Made by a program: the position numbers and the translations under genes. A model generated the notes under the pieces. It was not told where the DNA came from, did no database searches, and saw only the letters and a list, made by a program, of their open reading frames with translations. Source: Streptomyces sp. A1277 (lineage in GTDB: Bacteria > Actinomycetota > Actinomycetes > Streptomycetales > Streptomycetaceae). Taken from it: DNA of 64,000 bases. Below are positions 1-8,995 of the stretch, in pieces. The DNA is taken from assembly GCF_004795015.1 (NCBI RefSeq), contig NZ_SSBI01000004.1, forward strand, positions 124,001 to 188,000, read 5' to 3'. The stretch's first letter is position 1. Each line of letters opens with the position of its first letter.

Positions 1-747
1 GAGCTGGACGGCCCGGACGACGAGCTCAAGGAGCTGTCCGACACCTTCGACGACATGCTGGACCGCCTGGAGCGTGCCTTCACCGCGCAGCAGCGGTTCG
101 TGGGGAACGCCTCGCACGAGCTGCGCACCCCGCTCGCGATCAACCGCACCCTGCTGGAGGTCCACCTCTCCGATCCGCAGGCGCCGTCCGAGCTCCAGCA
201 GCTCGGCAAGACGCTGCTGGCCACCAACGAGCGCAGTGAGCAGCTGGTCGAGGGCCTGCTGCTGCTGGCCCGCAGCGACAACCAGATCGTCGAGCGCAAA
301 CCCGTCGACCTCGCCGAGGTCGCCTCGCGCGCCGTCGACCAGGCACGCGGGGAGGCGGAGGCCAAGGGCGTGGAGATGCGCGTGGAGCTGGCCCCCGCGG
401 TCGTCCAGGGCAACGGCGTCCTGCTGGAGCGCATCGCGCTCAACCTCGTACAGAACGCCGTGCGCTACAACGTGCCGGAGGACGGCTGGGTGGAGGTGAG
501 CACCGAGCTCCTGCCGGGGCAGGCCGTGCTCGTCGTCGCGAACACGGGCCCCGTGGTGCCCGCCTACGAGATCGACAACCTCTTCGAGCCCTTCAGGCGG
601 CTGCGTACCGAGCGCACGGGCAGCGACAAGGGGGTCGGGCTCGGTCTGTCGATCGCGCGGTCCGTCGCGCGCGCCCACGGAGGCCGTATCATCGCCGAGC
701 CCCGCGAAGGCGGTGGTCTTGTGATGCGTGTCTCACTGCCTGTCTGA
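1..747 (+). CDS. cutS: Sensor histidine kinase, 3' part (CutS-like)
   Basis: Only the C-terminal part is present; the frame is open from base 1 to the TGA at 745-747. It reads from the end of a HAMP linker into a HisKA helix with the phospho-acceptor motif SHELRTP, then a HATPase_c domain with an N box (NLVQNAVRYN) and a G box (GVGLGLSIARS). It would autophosphorylate at the membrane and pass phosphate to a response regulator encoded just upstream, outside the window. The CutS name is inferred from the motif region (ASHELRTPLAINRTLLEV) and the downstream order DUF4193, DUF3093, thioesterase, dut, which matches the region next to cutRS in Streptomyces as I remember it. The kinase call is certain, the name less so. 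Confidence 0.8.
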   Translation, partial: ELDGPDDELKELSDTFDDMLDRLERAFTAQQRFVGNASHELRTPLAINRTLLEVHLSDPQAPSELQQLGKTLLATNERSEQLVEGLLLLARSDNQIVERKPVDLAEVASRAVDQARGEAEAKGVEMRVELAPAVVQGNGVLLERIALNLVQNAVRYNVPEDGWVEVSTELLPGQAVLVVANTGPVVPAYEIDNLFEPFRRLRTERTGSDKGVGLGLSIARSVARAHGGRIIAEPREGGGLVMRVSLPV

Positions 748-832
748 CCGACGGGATGAGCCGTTCGAACACCGATTATTTTTTTGTTCGCTTTGAGCGG
801 AATTTTTGGGACCTGATCCCGGAAAGTCCATG

Positions 833-846
833 TGTGATCGATCACA
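833..846. promoter_or_regulatory. Perfect 14-bp palindrome, GTG-N6-CAC type
   Basis: The sequence TGTGATCGATCACA is a perfect palindrome in the 406-bp gap between the kinase gene and the DUF4193 gene. It contains GTG-N6-CAC, the core of Crp-type sites described in Streptomyces. The rest of the gap (748-1153) has no credible ORF but has unusually AT-rich stretches (run of T at about 778-785). Which regulator binds here is unknown. Confidence 0.45.
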
Positions 847-972
847 GAAGCGAATAACGCCCTGTCCACGCTCCGTGACCAGGGAACCCACCGGAAATCC
901 GGCGAATCGCTGGGTTTTCGGGGGTAGACATCACGGGAAGTACACGGGGTGGCGCCTGCGAAGGCCGCCGCC

Positions 973-990
973 GGGACCGTGTACGGTCCC
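973..990. promoter_or_regulatory. 18-bp inverted repeat upstream of DUF4193 gene
   Basis: Arms GGGACCGT and ACGGTCCC are separated by two bases, about 165 bp upstream of the DUF4193 start. A further imperfect dyad (TGAGGC...GCCTCA) lies around 1057-1080. Together with the palindrome at 833-846 this makes the leader region rich in dyads, suggesting more than one control element. No terminator-like U tract follows, so an operator or mRNA structure is more likely than a terminator. Confidence 0.35.
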
Positions 991-1153
991 CATCGCCACC
1001 CAAGCCGATCACTCTCGAGCGGTCCTTTTGGGTGTCGATTGAGTAACAGACCTTGATGTGAGGCAAAATCTCCGCCTCAGGTCGGGCACAAGTCCGGCCT
1101 CTCACGCGTTACGAGCGCTGAGACACCGCAGACACCCAGAGGGGGAGAGCGAC

Positions 1154-1450
1154 ATGGCAACGGATTACGACACCCCACGCAAGACCGACGACGACGTCGA
1201 TCAGGACAGCCTTGAAGAGCTGAAGGCGCGCCGGAGCGACAAGACGGCATCCGCCGTCGACGTCGACGAGTTCGACGCGGCCGAAGGACTGGAGCTGCCC
1301 GGCGCAGACCTGTCCAACGAGGAGCTGGCCGTACGGGTCCTGCCCAAGCAGGCCGATGAGTTCACCTGCATGAGCTGCTTCCTCGTGCACCACCGCAGCC
1401 AGCTGGCCCGCGAGAAGAACGGCCAGCCCATCTGCCGCGACTGCGACTGA
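1154..1450 (+). CDS. DUF4193 family small acidic zinc-ribbon protein
   Basis: A 98-residue acidic protein. The N-terminal two thirds are rich in Asp/Glu and the C-terminus has a likely zinc ribbon, CMSC followed by CRDC about 20 residues later. The family is conserved in actinobacteria and its function is not established. The ATG at 1154 is chosen because a strong ribosome binding site (GGGGGAG) lies 6 bases upstream and the protein then begins with the family-typical MATDYDxPR. The longer frame upstream of it has atypical composition. It lies in the conserved block leading to dut. The long, dyad-rich upstream region suggests its own regulated promoter. Confidence 0.85.
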   Translation: MATDYDTPRKTDDDVDQDSLEELKARRSDKTASAVDVDEFDAAEGLELPGADLSNEELAVRVLPKQADEFTCMSCFLVHHRSQLAREKNGQPICRDCD

Positions 1451-1463
1451 GGTCCGGTCGGCC

Positions 1464-2426
1464 GTGGCAGGGGACACACCGTTCCGCAAGCGGCGCCCCT
1501 GGGGCAAGAAGTCGTCGGAGGCGCAACAGGGCGGTACAGGCCCGGCAGAAGGCGCGTCAGCGTCTGCCGAGCGGTCCGCCCTGCCACCCTCGCCGGACGG
1601 ACAGGACGACGAGCGGGGCCTGGCGGCCTCGCTCGAAGCAGCGGAAGTGGCAGCCGAGGCAGTGCGCGAGGCTGCCGGAGTCGACACGGCCGATGGGGCC
1701 GAACAGGTCGACAGGACGGAGCCCGTGACCGGGGCAGGCCGTCTGAATGCAGTGAAACGGGGCGTACGCAAGGGCGGGGAGAGCGCCAGGGCGACGATCG
1801 GTCGTATCGCGGACCTGATCATCGCCATCGCTCCCCGCGTCCCTGTGCGCGACCTCGACACCCTGCGCAAGCACTTTCCCGGCCTCGGGCCGGAGGAGAT
1901 CGCAGACCGGCTCGTCGCCGGCGCGAGCCGCGCGACCGCCACCGTCGGCGCCGGAATCGGCGCGACGGCCATGATGCCCGTACCGCCCGCCATGCTCGCC
2001 GAGCTGGCCGCGGACCTCACCGGCGTCGCCGCGATCGAGCTGAAGCTCGTCGCCGAACTGCACGAGGTGTACGGCCTGCGGCCCCCGGGCGGTGTCGGCC
2101 GGCGCTCCACCGCCTACCTCACCTCCTGGACGCAGGAACGCGGCATCGACGTCCTGCAGCCGACCACGGTCGACGCGGCGCTGGGCGGCCACATGAAGCG
2201 CGAGCTGCGCCGGCAGATCATGAAGCGCACCGTGCGCGATCTGCCGAACCTCATCCCGTTCCTGATCGGTGCCGCGGTCGGCGCGATGATGAACCGGCGC
2301 GACACCAGGAAGCTCGCCGCGCACATCAGGAAGGACCTGCGCAAGAAGCAGATCCCCTGGGACCGCCTCCCCGAGCTGCCCCCGCTGGAACAGCCGCCGT
2401 CCCACGAGGGGCCGGACACGGCCTAG
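1464..2426 (+). CDS. Conserved hypothetical protein, Ala-rich N-terminus
   Basis: 320 residues from a GTG start 14 bases after the DUF4193 stop, so probably the same transcript. The first about 90 residues are a charged, low-complexity, Ala/Glu-rich region. Residues about 105-300 form a more ordered, partly hydrophobic domain with a Gly/Ala-rich stretch (GIGATAMMPVPPAMLAEL) and a second hydrophobic helix (LIPFLIGAAVGAMMNRR). This looks like a membrane-associated protein, although neither segment is a clear-cut transmembrane helix. I do not recognise a named domain. Its position between DUF4193 and the DUF3093 gene is conserved in Streptomyces to my knowledge. Confidence 0.75.
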   Translation: MAGDTPFRKRRPWGKKSSEAQQGGTGPAEGASASAERSALPPSPDGQDDERGLAASLEAAEVAAEAVREAAGVDTADGAEQVDRTEPVTGAGRLNAVKRGVRKGGESARATIGRIADLIIAIAPRVPVRDLDTLRKHFPGLGPEEIADRLVAGASRATATVGAGIGATAMMPVPPAMLAELAADLTGVAAIELKLVAELHEVYGLRPPGGVGRRSTAYLTSWTQERGIDVLQPTTVDAALGGHMKRELRRQIMKRTVRDLPNLIPFLIGAAVGAMMNRRDTRKLAAHIRKDLRKKQIPWDRLPELPPLEQPPSHEGPDTA

Positions 2427-2440
2427 TGCCGCGGCATTAG

Positions 2441-2899
2441 TTACGCCCGGACCGCCGCGTTCAGCGCGGCCACCAGTGCCTGCGGGTCGCGGGTCGACAG
2501 GTAGACGTACGGGGTCGGGTCCTCGGGATCGGTGACCTCCACCCGGACGGCCGTCGGGATGTAGCTGCGCAGCAGCATGAAGGCCCGGGTGTCCGCCTTG
2601 AACGTGCGCCAGGCGCGCGCCTCCTCGGCGTCCAGCGCCTCGGCCCGGCCGAGCGCCGAGACCGGAATCCGGGCGTCGCCGGCGACGAGCGCACCCGCCA
2701 CCACCCGGATGCGGGCGGAGCCGTACGAGCTCACCGCGACCGCCGACAGGACCGTGCCGCCCGCCAGACCGGCGAGCAGCGGCAGGGTGCCCAGCGGCAG
2801 CAGCATCAGCGCGCACGCGATACCGATCAGGACGGCGATCAGCCACCACGAACGGGGGGCGGTGAGACGTTCGTCGAAGGGCGGGGTGGAAGGCTGCAT
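2441..2899 (-). CDS. DUF3093 domain membrane protein
   Basis: 152 residues. Two adjacent hydrophobic helices near the N-terminus (about residues 17-32 and 36-56) are followed by a soluble domain of about 95 residues containing the pattern AWRTFKADTRAFMLLRSYIP and TPYVYLSTRDPQALVAAL, typical of the DUF3093 family (PH-like fold). No function is established. It is transcribed opposite to its neighbours and its start at 2899 faces the thioesterase gene 58 bp away, so the two share a divergent promoter region. It is convergent with the 1464-2426 gene, with only 14 bp between stops. Confidence 0.8.
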   Translation of the reverse strand: MQPSTPPFDERLTAPRSWWLIAVLIGIACALMLLPLGTLPLLAGLAGGTVLSAVAVSSYGSARIRVVAGALVAGDARIPVSALGRAEALDAEEARAWRTFKADTRAFMLLRSYIPTAVRVEVTDPEDPTPYVYLSTRDPQALVAALNAAVRA

Positions 2900-2957
2900 G
2901 GCTCCAAGCTTGGCACGGCGCGACCAGCGGGTACCCGCGCGGGTAAGGTCTGCGCCT

Positions 2958-3542
2958 GTGAGTGGAACATCTGCGGCTCTGACGCCCCCGGCCGACGCGG
3001 TGAAACCGGTCCGGCACCCCGACGCCCCGGCCCCCGGCGAACTCCTCGGCGCGCACTACGAGCACTGTTTCGGCTGCGGCGGCGGACAGCCGCACGGGCT
3101 GCACCTCCAGGCACGGGCCGGCGAGGGCGTCTGCGTGACCGCCGAGTTCACCGTGCAGGCCGCCCACCAGGGCGCCCCGGGCCTGGCGCACGGCGGCGTG
3201 CTGGCGACCGCGCTGGACGAGACCCTCGGCTCGCTGAACTGGATGCTGCGGGTGATCGCGGTGACCGGACGGCTGGAGACCGACTTCGTGCGCCCCGTCC
3301 CCGTCGACACCGTGCTGTTCCTCGACGCCGAGATCACCGCCGTGCACGGCCGCAAGATCTACTCCCGGGCGACCGGCCGGATCGGCGGCCCGGACGGGCC
3401 CGTGGCGGTACGCGCCGAGGCCCTGTTCATCGAGGTCAAGGTCGACCACTTCATCGACAACGGCCGGCCGGCCGAGATCCGGGCCGCGATGGCCGACCCC
3501 GACCAGGTCAAGCGGGCGCGTGCCTTCGAGGTGAACCCCTGA
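2958..3542 (+). CDS. PaaI-type hotdog thioesterase
   Basis: 194 residues with a hotdog-fold thioesterase core (about residues 45-170). HCFGCGGGQPHGLHLQ and GLAHGGVLATALDETLG are the characteristic motifs; the Gly-rich turn and the Asp of the DET segment match PaaI-type enzymes. It would hydrolyse an acyl-CoA or similar thioester, substrate unknown. The GTG at 2958 is chosen because the upstream frame overlaps the oppositely oriented DUF3093 gene and because family proteins begin near here. The stop TGA shares its A with the ATG of dut, so translation is coupled. Confidence is high for the fold and low for the substrate. Confidence 0.85.
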   Translation: MSGTSAALTPPADAVKPVRHPDAPAPGELLGAHYEHCFGCGGGQPHGLHLQARAGEGVCVTAEFTVQAAHQGAPGLAHGGVLATALDETLGSLNWMLRVIAVTGRLETDFVRPVPVDTVLFLDAEITAVHGRKIYSRATGRIGGPDGPVAVRAEALFIEVKVDHFIDNGRPAEIRAAMADPDQVKRARAFEVNP

Positions 3543-4075
3543 TGCGCCACCCCGTCGACGTCCTGATCCGCCGGGTCGACCCGGACGTTCCCCTTCCGGC
3601 TTACGGGCACCCCGGCGACGCCGGCGCCGACCTCGTGACGACCGAGGCGGCCGAGCTGGCGCCGGGCGAGCGGGCCGTGCTGCCCACCGGGGTTTCGATC
3701 GCCCTGCCCGACGGGTACGCCGCGTTCGTGCACCCACGATCCGGCCTCGCCGCCCGCTGCGGAGTGGCCCTCGTGAATGCCCCTGGGACGGTCGATGCCG
3801 GGTACCGTGGAGAGATCAAGGTGATCGTCATCAATCTCGACCCGCGCGAGTCCGTGCGGTTCGAGCGGTTCGACCGGATTGCCCAACTGGTCGTGCAGCA
3901 GGTCGAGAAGGTGCGCTTCCACGAGGTGTCGGAGCTTCCCGGCTCGGCGCGGGCCGAAGGGGGCTTCGGGTCCACCGGCGGCCATGCCGCCGTTGATGTT
4001 GATGGCGTCCGGGGCGGGGTTCCCCAGGGCGGGAGCAGCTACGCTTCGGTCGAATCCGACCGGGAAGGACAGTGA
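3542..4075 (+). CDS. dut: dUTP diphosphatase
   Basis: 177 residues. It hydrolyses dUTP to dUMP and pyrophosphate, keeping uracil out of DNA and supplying dTMP synthesis. All five trimeric dUTPase motifs are present in order: GDAGADL (I), PRSGLA (II), GTVDAGYRGEIKV (III), RIAQLVVQ (IV) and the Gly-rich C-terminal EGGFGSTGGH (V). After motif V there is an extra tail of about 30 residues, longer than in many bacterial dUTPases but common in Streptomyces. The ATG overlaps the thioesterase stop by one base, and the next gene starts one base after the stop, so this is a tight operon. Confidence 0.95.
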   Translation: MRHPVDVLIRRVDPDVPLPAYGHPGDAGADLVTTEAAELAPGERAVLPTGVSIALPDGYAAFVHPRSGLAARCGVALVNAPGTVDAGYRGEIKVIVINLDPRESVRFERFDRIAQLVVQQVEKVRFHEVSELPGSARAEGGFGSTGGHAAVDVDGVRGGVPQGGSSYASVESDREGQ

Positions 4076-4076
4076 C

Positions 4077-4841
4077 GTGTTCGGACGTCGCAAGAACAGT
4101 GGTTCCGCCGATGACACGGCGGACGAGGCGCGCGAGGCCGAGCAGGTCGTCGACGAGCAGGGTGACGCCGAGGGCGAATCGCGCCGGACGAACCTTCCGC
4201 CGGCGCCGCGCCCGGACGGCCCGTGGGACGTCAGCGAGGTGTCCCAGCCCGGCGAGGGCCGCGTCGACCTGGGCGGCGTCTTCGTGCCCGGTGTCGAGGG
4301 CATGGAGCTGCGCGTGGAGGTCGCCGGCGACGCGATCGTCGCGGCCACCGTCGTGATGCGTGACAGCGCGATCCAGCTCCAGGCTTTCGCCGCCCCCAAG
4401 AAGGAGGGCATCTGGGGCGAGGTCCGCGAGGAGATCGCCTCCGGCATCACCCAGCAGGGCGGCATCATCGACGAGGTCGAGGGCCCGCTGGGCTGGGAGC
4501 TGCGCGCGCAGGTCCCCGTACAGCTTCCCGACGGGACGAACGGCGTGCAGCTGGTGCGCTTCGTCGGCGTCGACGGCCCGCGCTGGTTCCTGCGCGGAGT
4601 GATCTCCGGCCAGGGCGCCGTCCAGCCGGAGGCCGCCGGCCTCCTGGAGACGGTCTTCCGGGACACCGTGGTCGTCCGCGGCGAGGGCCCGATGGCCCCC
4701 CGCGACCCGATCGTCCTCAAGCTCCCCAACGACGCCCAGATGGTCCCCGAGGGCGTCCAGCAGGAGGAGCAGGAGGGCTCGAAGTTCTCCGGTGGCATGG
4801 CCGGCCTCCAGCGCGGCCCCGAGATCACCGAGGTGCGCTGA
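4077..4841 (+). CDS. DUF3710 family protein
   Basis: 254 residues from a GTG one base after the dut stop. The start is set by the family-typical beginning VFGRRKN. An acidic, poorly ordered N-terminus (about 1-55) is followed by a compact domain ending near SKFSGGMAGLQRGPEITEVR. The family is restricted to actinobacteria and regularly adjoins dut; its function is not established. A strong terminator hairpin (4860-4906) follows, so the operon of thioesterase, dut and DUF3710 ends here. Confidence 0.85.
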   Translation: MFGRRKNSGSADDTADEAREAEQVVDEQGDAEGESRRTNLPPAPRPDGPWDVSEVSQPGEGRVDLGGVFVPGVEGMELRVEVAGDAIVAATVVMRDSAIQLQAFAAPKKEGIWGEVREEIASGITQQGGIIDEVEGPLGWELRAQVPVQLPDGTNGVQLVRFVGVDGPRWFLRGVISGQGAVQPEAAGLLETVFRDTVVVRGEGPMAPRDPIVLKLPNDAQMVPEGVQQEEQEGSKFSGGMAGLQRGPEITEVR

Positions 4842-4859
4842 CCCGCACCCGCGGACACC

Positions 4860-4906
4860 GGCCGGTGGGCCGTACCCCTTCCCGGGGTGCGGCCCACCGG
4901 CCTTTT
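4860..4906 (+). terminator. Rho-independent terminator after DUF3710
   Basis: A 19-bp stem with one G-T wobble (arms start GGCCGGTGGGCCG and end CGGCCCACCGGCC) and a 5-base loop, followed directly by TTTT. It separates the dut operon from the kdp operon. Confidence 0.9.
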
Positions 4907-5066
4907 GCGCGGGTCCGGCGCGTACGGGCCGCGTATCGGGGGCGTACAGGCGCCGTCAAAGCGGTGCCCGTTCCCGTATGGAAGGCATCAACGCAGGTCA
5001 CAGCGGTGTCGGCGGGCGGTTTGCTCAAGAGGTCCGATCCATCGACACCTCATCCAGGAGCACCCG

Positions 5067-5150
5067 ATGGCCGATCTGGCCTTCGTCGTCACCACGATCG
5101 CGGTCTTCGCGCTGGTGGCACTCGTCGCCAAGGGGGTGGCGAGGCTGTGA
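5067..5150 (+). CDS. 27-residue membrane peptide upstream of kdpF
   Basis: This short ORF encodes a peptide with one hydrophobic helix (LAFVVTTIAVFALVALVAKG) and a short basic C-terminal end. A ribosome binding site (CAGGAGCACCCG before ATG) sits at good spacing, and its TGA overlaps the GTG of kdpF as GTGA, so it reads as the first coupled gene of the kdp operon. It is too short for most annotation pipelines. Its size and single helix resemble KdpF, but a separate KdpF follows, so it may be a second small subunit or a leader peptide. Expression is inferred from the start signal and coupling only. Confidence 0.6.
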   Translation: MADLAFVVTTIAVFALVALVAKGVARL

Positions 5151-5236
5151 CCGCGGACAACGCGGCCGGCCTCGTCGTGGCCGCCGCCCTGCTGGGCTAC
5201 CTCGTCCTCGCCCTCCTCTTCCCGGAGAGGTTCTGA
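5147..5236 (+). CDS. kdpF: KdpF, small stabilising subunit of the Kdp potassium ATPase
   Basis: 29 residues starting at a GTG that overlaps the previous stop. One transmembrane helix ([18 protein letters not shown]) ends in PERF, typical of KdpF peptides. KdpF sits in the membrane beside KdpA and stabilises the KdpFABC complex. The stop lies 7 bases before the ATG of kdpA, consistent with one polycistronic message. The call rests on length, sequence pattern and position directly before kdpA. Confidence 0.85.
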   Translation: MTADNAAGLVVAAALLGYLVLALLFPERF

Positions 5237-5243
5237 GCCCGCC

Positions 5244-6908
5244 ATGAGCCCCGTCCTCTCCGGCGTACTCCAGCTCCTCGCGCTCGTCGTGGCGCTGGGA
5301 CTGGCCTACCGCCCCCTCGGCGACCACATGGCCCGCGTCTACACCTCGCCCCGCCACCTGCGGGCCGAGAGGTGGATCTACCGGGCGATCGGCGCCGACC
5401 CCGGCACACAGATGCGCCGGGCCGCCTATCTGCGCGGCGTCCTCGCCTTCTCCGTCGTCGGCGTCCTCTTCCTCTACCTGCTGCAACGGCTCCAGGGCGC
5501 CCTGCCCGGCTCGCTCGGCTTCTCCTCGATCAGCCCCGACCAGGCGTTCAACACGGCCGCCTCGTTCGTCGCCAACACCAACTGGCAGTCGTACGCCGGT
5601 GAGCAGGCCATGGGCCACGTCGTGCAGACCGGCGGCCTCGCCGTGCAGAACTTCGTCTCCGCCGCCGTCGGCATGGCCGTCGCCGTGGCCCTCGTACGAG
5701 GTTTCGCCGCCACCAGCACCGGGGAGCTCGGCAACTTCTGGGCCGACCTCGTGCGCGGGACCGTGCGCATCCTGCTCCCGCTCTCGGTCGCCGGCGCGCT
5801 CGTGCTGGTCGCCTGCGGGGCCGTCCAGAACTTCTCCGGCATCCACGAGGTCGGGCAGTTCATGGGCGGTTCGCAGCAGTGGAACGGCGGCGCGGTCGCC
5901 TCCCAGGAGGCCATCAAGGAGCTGGGCACCAACGGCGGCGGGTACTTCAACGCCAACGCGGCCCACCCCTTCGAGAACCCCGACGGCCTGTCCAACCTCT
6001 TCGAGATCTTCCTGATCCTCGTCATCCCGTTCGCCCTGACCCGCACCTTCGGCCGCATGACGGGCTCGGTCCGGCAGGGGTACGCGATCCTCGCGACGAC
6101 CCTCGTCTTCTGGATCGGCTTCACCGCGCTGATGATGTGGACCGAGTCCGCCCACCACGGGCCCGCCTTCGAGATCGCGGGCGGGGCGACGGAGGGCAAG
6201 GAGACCCGGTTCGGCGTCGCGGGCTCGTCCCTGTTCGCGGTGGCCACCACGCTCACCTCGACCGGGGCGGTGAACTCCTTCCACTCCTCGTTCACCGGTT
6301 TCGGCGGCGGCATCACCCTGCTCGGCATGCAGCTCGGCGAGATCGCCCCGGGCGGCGTCGGCTCCGGGCTCTACGGGATGCTGATCATGGCGGTCGTCGC
6401 GGTGTTCATCGCCGGACTGATGGTCGGCCGCACGCCCGAATACCTGGGCAAGAAGATCGGCGCCCGCGAGATCGAACTCGCCGCCTGCTACCTCCTGGTC
6501 ACCCCTGCCCTGGTGCTCGGCTTCACCGCCGCCGCCGTCGCACTGCCCACCCCGCCCGCCTCGATGGCCAACACCGGCGCGCACGGCTTCTCCGAGATCC
6601 TGTACGCCTACACCTCCGGCGCCAACAACAACGGCTCGGCCTTCGCCGGGCTCAACGCGGACACCCCGTGGTTCAACACCACGATCGGGCTCGCGATGCT
6701 GCTGGGCCGGTTCCTGCCCATGGTGTTCGTCCTGGCCCTGGCCGGCTCGCTGGCCGAGCAGCGGCCCGTACCGGCCAGCGCCGGCACCCTCGCCACGCAC
6801 ACACCGCTGTTCAGCGGGCTGCTGGCCGCCGCCGTCGTGATCATCGCCGGTCTGACCTACTTCCCGGCCCTCGCCCTGGGCCCGCTCGCCGAAGGGCTGG
6901 CGTCATGA
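5244..6908 (+). CDS. kdpA: KdpA, potassium-binding channel subunit
   Basis: 554 residues, the normal length. KdpA is the membrane subunit that binds and channels potassium in the high-affinity KdpFABC ATPase. The four pore-loop regions are recognisable: [38 protein letters not shown] (shortened here to its core), [19 protein letters not shown], and [14 protein letters not shown]. About ten hydrophobic helices span the chain. The ATG start lies 7 bases after the kdpF stop; the 3' end overlaps kdpB by ATGA. In other bacteria expression is controlled by KdpD/KdpE under potassium limitation, and that pair is encoded just downstream. Confidence 0.97.
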   Translation: MSPVLSGVLQLLALVVALGLAYRPLGDHMARVYTSPRHLRAERWIYRAIGADPGTQMRRAAYLRGVLAFSVVGVLFLYLLQRLQGALPGSLGFSSISPDQAFNTAASFVANTNWQSYAGEQAMGHVVQTGGLAVQNFVSAAVGMAVAVALVRGFAATSTGELGNFWADLVRGTVRILLPLSVAGALVLVACGAVQNFSGIHEVGQFMGGSQQWNGGAVASQEAIKELGTNGGGYFNANAAHPFENPDGLSNLFEIFLILVIPFALTRTFGRMTGSVRQGYAILATTLVFWIGFTALMMWTESAHHGPAFEIAGGATEGKETRFGVAGSSLFAVATTLTSTGAVNSFHSSFTGFGGGITLLGMQLGEIAPGGVGSGLYGMLIMAVVAVFIAGLMVGRTPEYLGKKIGAREIELAACYLLVTPALVLGFTAAAVALPTPPASMANTGAHGFSEILYAYTSGANNNGSAFAGLNADTPWFNTTIGLAMLLGRFLPMVFVLALAGSLAEQRPVPASAGTLATHTPLFSGLLAAAVVIIAGLTYFPALALGPLAEGLAS

Positions 6909-8989
6909 CCACTCGTACGCGACAGGAGCGCCCCATGCCCACCACCGCGCCCCGGCGGCGCGCCGGCGCCGGGCTGTTCGCACCGAAGGCCCTGACCGCC
7001 GCGCTCCCCATCGCCGTGCGCAAGCTCGACCCGCGGGTGATGGCCAGGACACCGGTCATGTTCGTGGTGCTGACCGGTTCCGTATTCACCACCGTGCTCG
7101 CCGTGCGGGACCCGGGCGACTGGTTCGGCTGGGCGATCACCGGCTGGCTGTGGCTGACCACGCTCTTCGCGAACCTCGCGGAGGCGGTCGCCGAGGGCCG
7201 CGGCAAGGCCCAGGCCGACACGCTGCGCCGTGCGAAGACGGACACCGTCGCCCGCCGGCTGACCGGGGCGCGCGAGGAGCGGGTCGCGGGCACCGGCCTG
7301 CGCGTCGGCGACCTGGTGGTCTGCGAGGCGGGCGACATCGTCCCCGGCGACGGGGACGTCGTCGAGGGCGTGGCCGGCGTCGACGAGTCCGCGATCACCG
7401 GCGAGTCGGCCCCCGTCATCCGCGAGTCGGGCGGCGACCGCAGCGCGGTCACCGGCGGTACGAAGGTGCTCTCCGACCGGATCGTCGTCAGGATCACCAC
7501 CAGGCCCGGCGAGACGTTCATCGACCGGATGATCGCCCTGGTCGAGGGCGCCGCCCGGCAGAAGACGCCCAACGAGATCGCCCTCAACATCCTCCTGGCG
7601 TCCCTCACCGTCGTCTTCCTGCTCGCCGTCGTCACCCTCCAGCCCTTCGCCGTCCACGCGGGCGGCGAGCAGTCCATGATCGTGCTGACCGCCCTGCTGG
7701 TCTGCCTGATCCCGACCACCATCGGCGCGCTGCTCTCCGCGATCGGCATCGCGGGCATGGACCGGCTCGTCCAGCGCAACGTCCTCGCCATGTCCGGGCG
7801 GGCCGTCGAGGCGGCCGGCGACGTCTCGACACTGCTGCTCGACAAGACCGGCACCATCACCCTCGGCAACCGCCGCGCCACCGACCTGCTGCCCCTGCCC
7901 GGTGTCACCGGGGCCGAGCTCGCGGACGCCGCACAGCTCGCCTCGCTGGCCGACGAGACGCCCGAGGGCCGGTCCGTGGCCGTCCTCGCCAAGGAGCGGT
8001 ACGGGCTGCGCGAACGCCGCCCCGGCGAGCTGCCCGGTGCCACCTGGATCGCCTTCACCGCCCGCACCCGGATGTCGGGCGTGGACACCGAGGGGCGCAA
8101 GGTCCGCAAGGGCGCCGCCGGGTCCGTCCTGGCCTGGGTGAAGGAGCGAGGCGGCAGCGTCCCGGACGAGGCCCGGGCGCTCACCGACCGCATCGCCGGC
8201 GCGGGCGGCACCCCGCTCCTGGTGGCCGTGGACGACGGAAGCGGGGCGCGGGTCCTGGGCGTCGTCCACCTCAAGGACGTCGTCAAGGAGGGCATGCCCG
8301 AACGGTTCGCCGAACTGCGCCGGATGGGCATTCGCACGGTCATGATCACCGGCGACAACCCGCTGACCGCGAAGGCCATCGCCCAGGAGGCGGGCGTGGA
8401 CGACTTCCTCGCCGAGGCCACGCCCGAGGACAAGATGGCCCTCATCAAGCGGGAGCAGGCCCGCGGCGGACTCGTCGCGATGACCGGCGACGGCACCAAC
8501 GACGCCCCGGCGCTCGCCCAGGCCGATGTCGGCGTGGCCATGAACACCGGGACCTCGGCCGCCAAGGAGGCCGGGAACATGGTGGACCTGGACTCCGACC
8601 CGACCAAGCTGATCGAGATCGTGGAGATCGGCAAGCAGCTGCTGATCACGCGCGGCGCGCTGACCACGTTCTCGCTCGCCAACGACGTCGCGAAGTACTT
8701 CGCGATCATCCCCGCGATGTTCGCCGCGGTCTATCCGGGCCTGGACAAGCTCAACATCATGGGCCTGTCCTCGCCCCGCTCCGCGATCCTCGCCGCCGTG
8801 ATCTTCAACGCCCTGATCATCGTCGCGCTCGTCCCGCTGGCCCTCAGGGGCGTCCGCTACCGGCCCGGCGGCGCCGCGGCCATGCTCCGGCGCAACCTCG
8901 CCGTCTACGGCATCGGCGGGCTGATCGCCCCGTTCGCCGGCATCAAGCTCATCGACCTGCTCCTCTCCCTCGTCCCCGGAATCGGCTGA
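6905..8989 (+). CDS. kdpB: KdpB, P-type ATPase subunit for potassium
   Basis: 694 residues. This is the ATP-hydrolysing subunit of KdpFABC. The P-type motifs are intact: ITGESAP in the actuator domain (about residue 165), [12 protein letters not shown] with the phosphorylated Asp near residue 313, [11 protein letters not shown], and the hinge motif [16 protein letters not shown]. The start at 6905 overlaps the kdpA stop (ATGA). An in-frame ATG at 6935 has a stronger ribosome binding site (AGGAG, 6-base spacing), so the true protein may be 10 residues shorter. The six bases between its stop and kdpC keep it in the operon. Confidence 0.97.
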   Translation: MTTRTRQERPMPTTAPRRRAGAGLFAPKALTAALPIAVRKLDPRVMARTPVMFVVLTGSVFTTVLAVRDPGDWFGWAITGWLWLTTLFANLAEAVAEGRGKAQADTLRRAKTDTVARRLTGAREERVAGTGLRVGDLVVCEAGDIVPGDGDVVEGVAGVDESAITGESAPVIRESGGDRSAVTGGTKVLSDRIVVRITTRPGETFIDRMIALVEGAARQKTPNEIALNILLASLTVVFLLAVVTLQPFAVHAGGEQSMIVLTALLVCLIPTTIGALLSAIGIAGMDRLVQRNVLAMSGRAVEAAGDVSTLLLDKTGTITLGNRRATDLLPLPGVTGAELADAAQLASLADETPEGRSVAVLAKERYGLRERRPGELPGATWIAFTARTRMSGVDTEGRKVRKGAAGSVLAWVKERGGSVPDEARALTDRIAGAGGTPLLVAVDDGSGARVLGVVHLKDVVKEGMPERFAELRRMGIRTVMITGDNPLTAKAIAQEAGVDDFLAEATPEDKMALIKREQARGGLVAMTGDGTNDAPALAQADVGVAMNTGTSAAKEAGNMVDLDSDPTKLIEIVEIGKQLLITRGALTTFSLANDVAKYFAIIPAMFAAVYPGLDKLNIMGLSSPRSAILAAVIFNALIIVALVPLALRGVRYRPGGAAAMLRRNLAVYGIGGLIAPFAGIKLIDLLLSLVPGIG

Positions 8990-8995
8990 CCCGCC

